Part shown: positions 1 through 10,042 of the stretch, piece by piece
How positions within the stretch are numbered: position 1 is the first letter of the stretch
Layout: every line of letters starts with the position of its first letter
From: Smittium mucronatum
Lineage: Eukaryota > Kickxellomycota > Harpellomycetes > Harpellales > Legeriomycetaceae
Reading direction: 5' to 3'
Assembly: GCA_001953115.1 (NCBI GenBank)
Contig: LSSL01006996.1
Location: forward strand, 1-10,566
Length of the DNA: 10,566 nucleotides
Made by a program: the position numbers and the translations under genes
The notes under the pieces: generated by a model
Told to the model about the DNA's origin: nothing
Seen by the model: only the letters and a program-made list of their open reading frames with translations
Database searches by the model: none

Positions 1-788
1 TACGAAAAAGATTATTTATTTTTTAATAAAAATAAACAAAAAACTTATTAGTATAAAAAAACAAAGAAAATTGGGCAATACTGTTTTTTTGGCCTATTTT
101 CCGAGTAAAATTGGTTTTTTGTTTGTTTGAGTAGTACTTTTTTTTTACCGTTAACTTTACTTAATATTATTTAAAAAATACAAAGGACACTATTTAAATG
201 GTATAGTTTTTATTAGACATAATATAATATTATTTATTTAAAATATAATATGGCATATTGCCTTGAACTTATGAGCTTTATTTTAGACGATATTTATTCG
301 AAAAGCTGCAAAATTTTCAAGGAAAGTTTAATTTTGACAATACTTTCTTGCTTTTATCGTATCAGTTTAAACTTTTTATATTATTAGTTATAAAATGAAA
401 GGTCATTTTTAAAAAAAATAAACAGAGCATCAATTCTAATAAAAAGGTATCATATTTTTTAAAAAAAGTCTTATCTCATCTTTTTTATTGTTCAAAATCC
501 TTTTGTATAAATTTCTCGTATTTTTTGTTTTTTGTGTTTGTTTTACTTTTTTTGGAATGGAGGTTTTAAAAATATATGTGGAAATGGAGAATATAAAGAT
601 AAGTTTTGGAATTGGGAGATTTGAAGTGTAACATTTCACTCAAGATTTAAAAAATGCTTTCGTGAATATATAAGTGCTGATATTTCTGGATATAAAAATT
701 TAAAATGTGAAAATAACCACCATTCTCATTTGTTCAAAAAATATATCCATTAAAAATTTTATTCAATAAAAGTTACATTGAAACTACG

Positions 789-840
789 TGAATATCAAAA
801 TCACCAAAAAAAAAAAATCAAACCCACATGAATATCAAAA
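789..840. repeat. short direct repeat, 40-base spacing
   Basis: The 12-mer TGAATATCAAAA occurs at 789-800 and again at 829-840, and in both copies it is followed by a similar C/A-rich word (TCACC, CCACA). An A-rich tract lies between the copies, and the (AC)n microsatellite starts just downstream. It probably arose by local slippage or duplication; no function is suggested. Confidence 0.45.
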
Positions 841-851
841 CCACATACAAA

Positions 852-875
852 ACACACACACACACACACACACAC
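852..875. repeat. (AC)12 dinucleotide microsatellite
   Basis: Twelve uninterrupted AC units lie in otherwise AT-rich, gene-free DNA. Such tracts are typical of eukaryotic nuclear intergenic DNA and are usually length-polymorphic. The tract is flanked by A/C-rich sequence that looks like degenerate extension of the same repeat. Confidence 0.95.
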
Positions 876-1185
876 GCTACATATAACAAATATACATAAG
901 ATTATTATTTTTTACTTGTGGATTAAACATTAAAATCTTGAAATCCCATTTCTAAACCTGAAATTTTTGGCAATAATATGAATTTTTTTTCATAAAACCG
1001 AAAAAATTACTATATTCATTCAAATCTAATAATTCAGCCAACAAAATTTGAAAAAAAAATCATGCAAATCTAAAAAAAATATTAGTATATAATTAAAACC
1101 CCTGTAATTCTATTTTAACACAACCGAGTCAAAGTTTATACATCAAATTTTTTGGATTCAATTAAAAATATAGATCTATAAAATG

Positions 1186-1209
1186 AGTGTTTTTTTAGGG
1201 AAAAACACT
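1186..1209. repeat. 9-bp-stem inverted repeat
   Basis: AGTGTTTTT at 1186-1194 is the exact reverse complement of AAAAACACT at 1201-1209, with a six-base loop (TTAGGG). There is no adjacent gene for which it would be a terminator. In DNA this AT-rich a stem of this size can arise by chance. The telomere-like hexamer in the loop occurs only once and is not evidence for a telomere. Confidence 0.35.
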
Positions 1210-1857
1210 TCATTACAACTATAATGAAAAAATGTCATTAAAAAATATATCATAGAACACATTATTTCTATATTGTATTTCTATAATGAACTAAGATATT
1301 GGATTTTAAGTGGGGCTGTAAAACGTATAAGAAATTATGTGTCATAATCACATAAAAAATACATTACAAGAAGATTGTTAAAATATGTTTAGAGCATATA
1401 TTTTTTGATTTATTTAGAACTTAGATATTCTTTTTGTTAAATATATTGTAAAATATTACGAAATATATATTTATTTTTTATATATAAAATAATACAAATG
1501 GATAATTTAGTTATGAAAAAACTGTAAAAAATACTACTAAATTAAAGCAACAACCAGATAAAACAATCTAATGAACGCAATAATTCAACAGGATAAATAG
1601 TTAAATCATTTCTAAATTTAATATCTAACTCATCGACCTATTATATTTTATCAAAAAATTCAATATAAATCATTTTTAATACTATTAAGCAAAATAAAAA
1701 CATCAAATTTTTTAGGATTTATTTTGAATATGTTATAAATAAAATTTCTCAATTTTACTTTATTTTTTTTAATAAAAATGCTAAATTGAATTTTTTTTTT
1801 ATATAATTTAATATTGTTTTTAAATTAAAACAGAATTAGTAATAAATAATTTTAACA

Positions 1858-3291
1858 CAATTTTTGTCCGATCTCGAATTTATTGCCATTTTCCTTGGTC
1901 TACCTACCTGTTTTCTTTGAAATAGCAATGAAATATTAATCACATCAGGCTTTAAAATTTCGATCAATAATTGATAAAAATGTATGCATTTTTTTTCTTT
2001 AAAAATCTTTTGCATGTGAAATATATATCTTTCCATTTTAAATATATCTCTTAGCGTGTAAAAATACGTTATTATCAATTAAATATGTAGGTGGATCTTA
2101 GATTTCATGTCAAATGAATTTATAATTCTTGAAATTTCTTTTATTCAGTTTCGGGAAATTATTTATCAGAAAATTTTATGATATATTTTTCTTCTTTTTC
2201 ATTTATGGAACAAAAATAAAAAATTATTGTTTCAATGCTTGAAATTTCATTATATTCTAATTTAGAGAAATAGCTGATATTACGGCTCTCTTAATATTAT
2301 ATTATCGATTTAAATACATTGAGAAAATCGATAAATTCGGAAAAAATGTATATCACTAACTTTTTCTTAGCACTACTGTTAAATCTTTCCAAGGAATTGT
2401 TGGTCTATGAGTCAAATATACAAGATTACTCAAACCAATTTTGATTTTTTCCAAAAAATTTCTTATTTATTCTTTCCAAAATATCAGGCAAGAATCCAAA
2501 GTTGCTCCATTTTGACATTATATATTTTTTCGAAATCTCGAACATATTTCTGCTGGGAATTATTTTCATGAAAATATCTCTATATAAATATTATCTTAGC
2601 TCTTCTTTTTTCCTAATATATCATTTATACTTTTCGAAACCTGAATCCAGCAGTTTTTTCTGATGAGATCCATAGGAAATGTTTTTAGAGCTTCTGTTAT
2701 TTGAGGTGCTGAATAGGCGATCAGATTATCCAAATTAAGATTATAATCGAAATCCCCTGCTTCTTTTAGAAATTTTTTGAAACCCCATCTGTAGTCCTCA
2801 CTGTCATCTCTGATTATTACACGTATTGAAATTTTTCAGAATTCCTGTTTGGTGTCTGATAAACCGCCTATTATTACAGGATAGCGCCCTTTAACAATCT
2901 TGAATGCAGAATTGACATGGAAATTTATTGCAGATGACATTCTTTCGATTATTTTTTTGGGTGTAACAAAAATCTAATATCTCCAGGAACAGAAGAATAT
3001 CTTGTAACATAAGCAAAATTTACAGGGTTAGAACCCTGAAAAAGTTTGTTCTCCAGAATCTGGGTGGTTAGAATTTTCCAATTTTTTTATTATTTATTTC
3101 AGAGTATATTGTTTTAATATCGGTATCGATATTTTCTGATTTAAACTTTTTCAAAATTTGAAATAGACGTAGCCCATCCTCGGGGTATTCTAGGATTCTT
3201 TTTTAAATTTTATGCAACCGAATATTAAGCAAAGCTCAGAGTCTGGTTTCAAGTAGTAATATTTCTTATCATATTCATAATAATCGCTCAT
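1858..3291 (-). pseudogene. Decayed MULE (Mutator-like) transposase
   Basis: The remnant of a Mutator-like element transposase, a DDE-type enzyme that excises and inserts its own DNA transposon. Read from an ATG at 3291, frame A runs to a stop at 2596 with six internal stops (near 3190, 3151, 3094, 3028, 2974 and 2836). Its conceptual text carries the MULE core: HVNSAFKI (from 2919, where the family has a D..F motif), RYPVIIGGLSD, then DDSEDYRWGFKKFL, and a fP....C-W block with the Cys codon at 2652. After a frameshift (2640-2578), a second frame gives the SKWSN and NQNWFE segments and the C-terminal hallmark TNNSLERFN (2404-2378), with two stops. A third frame ends with QVGRPRK (GRPRK at 1904-1890), an AT-hook-like tail common in these proteins. 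The first catalytic Asp position reads Asn and the expected His after C-W reads Gln. The stops and frameshifts make it non-functional. The N-terminal DNA-binding part is unclear and no terminal inverted repeats were found. Family assignment is by motif recognition, not a search. Confidence 0.85.
3023..3038. repeat. 7-bp palindrome within transposase remnant
   Basis: CAGGGTT (3023-3029) and AACCCTG (3032-3038) are perfect inverted arms separated by two bases. The palindrome lies inside the decayed transposase next to one of its stop codons, so it is most likely incidental. Confidence 0.4.
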
Positions 3292-3299
3292 TTTTAAAT

Positions 3300-5540
3300 A
3301 TCCATCACTTTTATTTAAGTTTTTATTACAAAATAATACTCATTAACTTTGTAAATTTTTAGTTTTTTCGAAAAATCGAATCTTATGTTTTGAAACCTGC
3401 TTTCGATTTCTGTTTCTTTTATTTCGATCCAGTCTTTACTGTTTTCTTTTTTGGGATTATGAAAAAAAAATAACAAAAATAAATAGTGGAAGATTTTAAT
3501 TTAAACCGATACTTTTTCAATTATACTAAAGAATATTATTTATAACCATCAAAAGTTTAAAAAGCGTGACTAAACCTCAAAAATTTTATTCGGGTTTTAA
3601 AATATTTAATGCTTTAAATTTGATATCGTTCACCACCGTTTATTTTGGTAATAATTTTTAAAAATTATAGTCCTATCGAATCATCAAATATATACAAATC
3701 GGGGGTTTTAAACCGAAAACGAAAAAAAAAGACATTCAGATTTTGCGTAATTATTTTCAAGCTTTATATTCAGAAAATTATAATTATGCAGATTTCGAGA
3801 AAAATATTCAGCTTATATAATATAATTTCATATTTACATATAGATTTTAAGGTTTTCGAATTATTCTTCGGATTTTTATTTTCTAACTGTAATTGTGTAA
3901 GATAAATAACGAAAAATAAACAAACAAATAAATAAATTACTGGATAATTTTGTTTATATAGAGAAAAAAAATATTAAAAAGTCGAAAACCAAAAAATATG
4001 TATCCAAAAAATCTAAGATATTTGACTAATAAAAAAATATGAAAAATCATTGTGAAAACATCTTGGAAATTAACAATTATTATTTTTAGCTAATAAAAGT
4101 TTTTTTATATTATTAAAAGATCCTGCTTTTAATAATTAATGCATTTTTAATGGGTATATCATTCTAATCGTGATTTCACTAATTTTATTGATTTTTTTGA
4201 GAATATTATCTATTCTAAAGAATATATAGGAAAAAGATCCTGGCATCCTTAAAATAAGTGGTATTTTAGTTTTATTACATAGAAAATTCTTTTTGAGGGC
4301 AGATAATTCTCTCCTAATTATTTGCACATTTGCTGACTTTTAAATATATTAAAGAGAAAAAAGTAAGATTCTTGGTTAGTTAAAAATTGAAATTACGAAT
4401 AGAAATTTCTTATTGGAAAATAATGAGGAGTATTAATTAGTTCAGTCGATTCTATTATCTTTATCTTCTTTGAGGTGATTTAAATTGCTATTAGCCAGTG
4501 CTTTATATTGCAAAAAAAAGTAAATTTTTTAAAATAAAACCCTGTATGCCATGTTGTTCCTCAATAAATCGGTTATTTATTAAATTTGAGGCATTATAAA
4601 AAACCTTGGCTTGTTAATGGTAGAGTTTTTTTAATTTACTAACTTAGTTTTTCCTAAATGGATTCAAAATCACTAAAAACATTCTTCGTTTGAATAATTA
4701 ACCTTATATATTGAATTAAGTTGTGAATATATTTTTTTAGTCCGATAAATTCAAAATATCTCAAAAATAGGTTATTTTCGAGAAATTAATTCGTTGAAAA
4801 TACTATATTAGGATAATTTCCCGAATTAAGATTTAAACTAAAAAATCCTATTTTTAACACAGGGCATCCATTACCAGAAAAAAAGTTATAGAAAAATTAG
4901 CACTTGTGAATCGGGTTGGCCAATATTAAATTCTATTAAAAAATAATGATTAAGAAGGGTAGAGTTTTATCCCCCAAATCCCAGTAAATTGCTTACTTGG
5001 TTAATAATCATTAATTTAAGAAAAATCGCTATAAAATCATTTTTCTGTTCTAGTAATTTTACACATAATATAAAGGTTTGATACAAGGGTTTCTTTTCCA
5101 GTATTTCTGATTTATATTTGAGATCTTCATACCATATCATAGAGAAAGTTTGAAAATCAAAATACAACATTATTGAGTCTTAGCATTTGAGAATCGAAAG
5201 TCTTAATTGGCATTTAGATGACAGATGAAATAAAGTGAGAATTTTATAACAAAACAGTTATTAATTTAGATGGGAATCCTGCAAACAAACTAGCAAAAAT
5301 CTGATAAAGCAATCCACATTGGTAGACTAGAAAGGTTAATAGTACATCTTCTTTGGAGTGGTATTCGAGAGTATTGTGTAGACGATCAATGGAAAAAACT
5401 TTAAAAATACGACTGTTGACTCGAGGTTTTAGTTTTTAGTAGTTATAAAGACTATTCTGATTTGTGGCTTTATAGTGAAGAGCTGACTTATTCTAAAGCA
5501 CCAAATAATTGACAATAGGTGGTGGGCCCAAGATAATGAA
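3300..5540. other. intergenic region, no supportable gene
   Basis: From 3300 to about 4960 the sequence is strongly AT-rich and frames close frequently. The open frames at 3645-3905 (plus) and 4136-4327 (minus) encode low-complexity Ile/Lys/Phe-rich text, and the latter has no ATG at its start. From about 4967 to 5540 composition is visibly less AT-rich, similar to the transcription factor gene just beyond it. It could be that gene's 3' untranslated region or decayed coding DNA. An ATG-initiated minus-strand frame of 67 codons is present at 4967-5170, but its product resembles nothing I recognise and I do not call it a gene. Confidence 0.6.
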
Positions 5541-5542
5541 CT

Positions 5543-7246
5543 TTAAGATCTTTTTCGAGTGTCGAAACTAAGATCGCCAGAAGTTGTGAATAGATATTGC
5601 TTAGAATCGATCGATGTGTAATTACTCTGAAAACAGCATTTAAACTTAATGAAACTGGAATATTTGGGAATAATCCATGGACTCAAGTCTTTAGGAGTGA
5701 TACTGTATGTTGACATTAGACAATTAATCAGGTGATCATGACGATATTTCATAAACTCTCTTTTCTTCGTGTCGTAAAGAGTTCGAGAAAAGAGTTCAAT
5801 AAAAGGCTCAATCTGACTACCCTTTGAAGACTCAATGTAACGGTTTAGAAAGTATGAGTAAAGAGGATTACTGGGCTCTTCACCTTCATTCTCAAGAATA
5901 AAGCATGAATTAATTAGAATACAGACACCCCACATTTTCCAAGAAAACATCGTGCAGTTCCAGATTTTTTTAGGAATTTCATTACACTTCCACAAGAATG
6001 TTCTTGACATATCAATTGATGCATTGAGACACTTGACCTTGGCAGCTTTGATTCTTTCGGAGTTTAATAGATCTCTTTCACTTCTAGCCAATTCAGATTG
6101 ATAGAAAAAAATAATTGTAATCCTAAATAGTTGTTTTATGAGATAGCAGAATGAAAAGCTATCTGTAGCCCGAATAAGGCTGAGTCCTGGAAATAAATTG
6201 AAATCTCCATGCTTCCCAGTCAAAATGTCATCAGAGTAATTTTTATCTATTTTCGATTGAAATAATTCTATTTTAGTCTTTAAAAAATAAAACTTAAAAT
6301 CAGATTGACCCCCGGGTCTATCTTTCTTAATCCACCTGTTACTGGTGAACTTATAGACTTTGCTGAACAAAATGTGTAATTCTAAAAGAGTGGAAAAATT
6401 GTCTGGAGGAAAACTAGAGTCAGGGCTTGTATTAGCAAAGTTATTAATGGAAGATAATTCTGGGTCACAGGAATTGACGAAGCCACCATATCTCCATTTG
6501 AAATCATTTGAGGGTAGGTTGACAAAGATGTCTCTTTCATCAATTTCCTGAAAACCCGCAGTAAATATTGAAGTAGTGGTGCTTAGAATGTAGCGACACC
6601 ACCAGACTCTTCTTGCAAACTCTATTTCTTCAGAGTTGTAAGAGCTTTTGAAATGGCTGAAATCATCTAGCTTGTAAAATTTAAACTTCCTAACTATTCT
6701 TAAAAAGTCAATTTGATAGATCGAAAATTATTAAAGAAAAAAGTAAACTAGTCGATTGATTGAAGACAAGAATTCTTAGGCTTACAATTTTTGGAGATCT
6801 ATTTTTTAAAAAAGATAAACAATATTTAGTTTATTATAAGAATTTTAAATAAGATAAAATTACTCATAAGATATTCAGACTCTTGCTGATCGAAATATTT
6901 TCTATGAAATGCAGAAAGCAATACACATGCCCAAAGTAGATGGGGGTCAGATCTATCCTTTTCAGCTTGGATAAGTTTTATTGCTGCTATACCAAAGATT
7001 TTATCCATGTTCAGCTTTTTTTTCTTCGTATTATGTACCAATGACTCCCCAATCGCAGCAAGAAAGGAATATAGAAAATATTTAGGGAATAAATTATTTT
7101 TGAGCTTATGTAGAAAGCTGGGTAATCTGGCCGGCATCATCATAAAAGGATGAAGATGTATAATATCTATGACCAATTCCTTGAGTTTATGATAGTCAGG
7201 AACCAAGGTGCTAAAATGTGAATCTAAATAGTTTAATAAAAAACAC
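5543..7246 (-). CDS. Fungal-specific zinc-cluster-type transcription factor, N-terminus not found
   Basis: A probable nuclear transcription regulator of the Zn2Cys6 class; the visible part is the fungal-specific regulatory ('fungal_trans') region, not the DNA-binding domain. Exon A (acceptor near 7246, donor at 6864) encodes DYHKLKELVIDIIHLHPF, then LFPKYFLYSFLAAIG and PHLLWACVLLSAFH, matching the order Li..yf..hP, LL.ailAlGA, lQa.lLLs in this family. Exon B (from about 6693 to a TAA at 5543-5545) encodes EFARRVWWCRYIL (RRVWW at 6613-6599), EIDERDIFVNLPSNDFKW and RYGG (6523-6482), then a helical ligand-region-like C-terminus with KAAKVKCLNASIDMS. About 510 residues are readable; full family members are often 600-900. 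No ATG begins exon A (its first codons are CFLLNYLD; TTG at 7206 is not a credible start). No Cys6 cluster was found within roughly 700 bases upstream, so the 5' exon(s) are missing, cryptic or lost. The open frame of 385 codons in exon B argues against old decay. The target genes cannot be inferred from the window. Confidence 0.8.
6694..6863 (-). other. intron(s) of the transcription factor gene
   Basis: The donor reads GTAATTTTATC at 6863 on the minus strand, and an ACTAAA branch-like site lies at about 6825-6830. Two splicing solutions keep the frame. In one, a single 170-base intron ends at AATAG (6694). In the other, two introns (6863-6799 and 6785-6699) flank a 13-base micro-exon at 6798-6786, with a GTAAG donor after it. 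Both join the ...EYLM end of exon A in phase to ...RKFKFYKLDD in exon B. Stops in all relevant frames across 6700-6780 show that at least one intron, or a disruption, lies here. The single-intron form is simpler; the two-intron form has the better sites for the first acceptor and second donor. Confidence 0.6.
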
Positions 7247-7310
7247 CTGGGTCAGAGTTAACAATAGCATAAACTAAAACTCACTGTTATTGGACGTGCT
7301 AAACATTTTC
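7211..7310 (-). other. probable 5' intron boundary of the transcription factor gene
   Basis: The reading frame of exon A is open upstream to a TGA just beyond 7250. A CCCAG acceptor lies at 7247-7251, and a second possible acceptor (TTTTAG) at 7211. A GTGAGT donor-like site about 38 bases upstream of the first acceptor would define a very short intron. However, joining it in the frame needed introduces a stop, so the upstream exon cannot be identified from the sequence alone. Confidence 0.4.
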
Positions 7311-9960
7311 CCCACAGCTGAATGACAGCTCAGATGTTTTTAAGGGAAAAAATATATAAAAGTGTAAAGAAAATTTGAAATTATTTGAAACATCGGTGAA
7401 GTAAGTTTTTATATATTGAGATATGATTACATCAACCATATAATTTATTATAACTATTACTTATAACTATAGTTAAGAAACCCCTGAATTCACTTAAGAT
7501 TGTAGGCCGTTTACAACAAATCCGTGAAAGAAAAAAAAACACTTGGGATTGCATAATTGGGATATTATTTAGCACATAAGACGTTTTTCTGATATAAGTT
7601 TCCTATTCCCTTTTAAAACTTTTCTCTAATTTTTAATACGTTTTCTACTCGCTTATAAAATAATGTAGCAAATAATAATTGTGAGAAATTCTCAGTAGGA
7701 AAACTTGACACAATTTTGAAAATCAACCGAATGCAAAAAGAAATTGATTTATAAAACATTGATGAAAAGGGCATCTGGTAAGTCATAGAATCATGATGTT
7801 ATAAATACCCGTCAATAAATAAATTTGAGCTAAACTGTGTAATTCGACTATTATAAATGAAATATACTAATTTGTGTAAAAATGGGCTAATTAAGAATTG
7901 TTCTTCTAATAAAATAAGTCGTATTTCATAATAATGCATTCAGGAACAGTGGTACAATAATGACTTAGTTTTCTGTTAATATAAAAATCTCTTAAAATCC
8001 GAAAAACAGTTGTGTTACATATGCTAATAAAACTCCACGATATATATAAAAACAATGGTTAAATATTCGATACAAGCCATTTTAATAACACAGAATCCAA
8101 ATTAATCACTTTCAAGCTTCTATGTTATTTTCCATGACTCTTTAGGTAAATCCAAGCCAATTATGGACATTTACCTGCAAAATGCAAGCTTTTTATATGA
8201 ATAATACATGATGTTTTCCCAATGATTTTTAATTTTTTTATTGGATGAAATCAACTAATGTTAATAATCTTAACAAATTCGGATTTTGGAGGTGTATTTT
8301 GTGTTCATATTAGTCAAATAAAAATGAGCACTGAGAGTGTTTGACTTCTAGTCTCTTTTTTCTGAATTAGCTCCGAATAAATTGCAATTATTGATATTTC
8401 GAAATCAAGAGAAGCTAAATCAGAATGATGCCAGGACTATTTGCATGCTACGTATTCACATAATGGACATTTCGTATACTTTTTTACCAATAAATAGAGA
8501 GAATTAAGATTTAAATTTTTTGATGTATAATATTAAGAAATACACAAATTTCATTTGCCAATACAAGCTTAATCATGTAAAAAGATAGGTATAAAAAGTA
8601 GAAGAAATGGAAGTATGCAAATAGTTATGGCACCAATCAGAACTCATTTACGAAATTTAAGATATTTTGTTAGCATTTACCTTTCAAATATAAGTGCAAA
8701 AACTTGTTCTTGTTGAAAATTCAAAAAAACTTTTTTTCACAAAATACTGTCATATCCAAGAGATTTTTTGTCAAATGATGACAAGTATACGACAAATATA
8801 TTTGTAAAATAGGTTGAATAAAATTTCACCTATTACCACTAAATATGGAAATTAACGGTTCAAACTCTCCAAGAGCCTCATATAAAGATAAAATTGTAGC
8901 TATTAGTAAGCTGCATGAATTAATGATAGATCTAATATCTATGGATCTATATTTTCAAAGCTTTGTATCATAATTATTAGAATGTTATTATTTTGTTTAA
9001 CAAGGTCGTTGATTCTTTTAAAAAATCATAAAAAAAGCTCCTGGATCTTCCAGAATGTTTAATTATATCTTTTTTAGCTTTCATACATATTAATGGTTGT
9101 TATCTATGATGATGGGTTTAAAAAGAAATATTACTCAGAAAAATCAATCGGTTACATATTTTAGGTTACCAACCCGCTTAAAGAAAAGATCGGTTGCTAT
9201 AAAGCAAAACATGATTCACATTAAGATAATATCAAATACAAAAATAGATTTAAATTACAATAATGCGGCGCTAAAAAATTTTTTGATGGAAATATTTATC
9301 TACAAGTTACAAGTAAGATTTATGGAAATATCTTTAAAGATATTTGATTTTATTTATTTTTTTGTGTACTTTTCAAAGTTTTTATATTAAAATAACTAAT
9401 TTAAAATTGATGAAACTTTAACTCCTATAATTAATAACTATAAATCTCAAAAAGAAGCCCATTACTTTTTTGCTTATTGATCATTTATACTCCGAGAGCC
9501 ATGTGATTATTTCTCTCCTAACACATAATCATAAAAAAGACTACAACAGAATCAGCTTTTTACTGATAAAACGATTTAATGTTATATTCTGATAAAACGA
9601 TTGATGTAATAAAATTGCAAAAAATTCTATATTAAAACAGAAAAATAGACTGGTTTAGAATCATCTATTGAGGATAGAGTTGGAGAATTGGATTTAAAGC
9701 ATTACTCAATCTATTACAATTACCAAAATACGTTATATTTTCTTAAATATAAACAAATTTTATTACCTTTTAAAAAAAATTTATAGACTTTTAGAGCTCT
9801 GGAAAAATAAAATTAACACTAATAGCGATTCAGTATATGAAATATAAACCAGAAACCAGAAGCTCATTTTTAAGCCTTTAAACCCAGAAGGAGATAAGAA
9901 ATAAATTTTATTTATATATGTGTGTTTTCATCTTTATTTATCAATTTAGATACGTTTTAT
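7250..9960. other. AT-rich intergenic region, no supportable gene
   Basis: No frame on either strand shows a recognisable protein of convincing length. Small open stretches exist on the plus strand (about 8350-8506, 8845-8973 from an ATG, and 9649-9786), but lengths of 42-51 codons are expected by chance in a region of this size. I found no Cys6 zinc cluster on the minus strand that would supply the missing 5' exon of the neighbouring transcription factor. A faint zinc-finger-like remnant at 9105-9330 and a 26-base tandem repeat at 9563-9602 are the only other items noted. A TATATAA-like word near 7350-7360 could be a promoter element, but such words are abundant here. Confidence 0.6.
9563..9602. 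repeat. 26-base tandem repeat, partial second copy
   Basis: The 14-mer CTGATAAAACGATT occurs at 9563-9576 and again at 9589-9602, giving a 26-base period. Similarity weakens after the 14-mer (TAATGTTA against GATGTAAT). It is a simple local duplication of no evident function. Confidence 0.65.
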
Positions 9961-9962
9961 TC

Positions 9963-9998
9963 CCCCTAAGAGTTAAATACCTTGTCGTGGTTTAGGGG
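9963..9998. repeat. inverted repeat at the edge of the GC-rich block
   Basis: CCCCTAA (9963-9969) is the exact reverse complement of TTAGGGG (9992-9998), with a 22-base loop. Its position exactly at the composition boundary suggests that it belongs to the GC-rich block and may mark its end. TTAGGGG resembles a telomere unit but is single. Confidence 0.5.
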
Positions 9999-10005
9999 CT
10001 TAATG

Positions 10006-10025
10006 GTGTACTTTTCGAAGTACAC
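10006..10025 (+). repeat. perfect 8-bp hairpin with TTCG tetraloop
   Basis: GTGTACTT (10006-10013), TTCG (10014-10017) and AAGTACAC (10018-10025) form a perfect stem closed by a UUCG-type loop in RNA. The stem can extend by a G-U and a U-A pair outward. UUCG loops are typical of folded functional RNAs, so the block may be transcribed on the plus strand. The motif is almost palindromic, so the minus strand folds too, but with a CGAA loop. Confidence 0.6.
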
Positions 10026-10042
10026 TAGACTAAAATTTCACG

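Larger units (their letters stand above)
1..1850. other. AT-rich intergenic region, no gene seen
   Basis: This stretch is dominated by A/T homopolymer runs and short AT words, and every frame on both strands is closed at short intervals. Open frames such as the minus-strand one at 436-639 encode only low-complexity Lys/Ile/Phe/Asn-rich strings typical of translated AT-rich noise. The content I can name is an (AC)12 microsatellite at 852-875, a short direct repeat at 789-840, a 9-bp-stem hairpin at 1186-1209, and a near-repeat of about 16 bases at 1141 and 1701. No tRNA, rRNA or telomeric tract was recognised. Confidence 0.75.

Noticed and set aside
436..639. 67-codon minus-strand open frame
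   Set aside because: The product is low-complexity Lys/Ile/Asn/Phe text in AT-rich DNA and matches no motif; it is expected by chance.
1195..1200. Telomere repeat TTAGGG, and TTAGGGG at 9992
   Set aside because: Each occurs singly with no tandem array, so there is no evidence of a telomere in the window.
3645..3905. 86-codon plus-strand open frame
   Set aside because: It starts from a non-ATG-like context in strongly AT-rich sequence. The product is Ile/Phe/Lys-rich without domain-like organisation.
6360..6551. 63-codon plus-strand open frame
   Set aside because: It lies antisense to the RRVWW/LPSND region of the transcription factor exon, so it is a shadow of the real gene.
8845..8973. 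42-codon plus-strand ORF with ATG, and similar short ORFs at 8350-8506 and 9649-9786
   Set aside because: The encoded peptides look compositionally protein-like but are too short. They lack recognised motifs or clear splice partners, and many such frames are expected in 10 kb on six frames.
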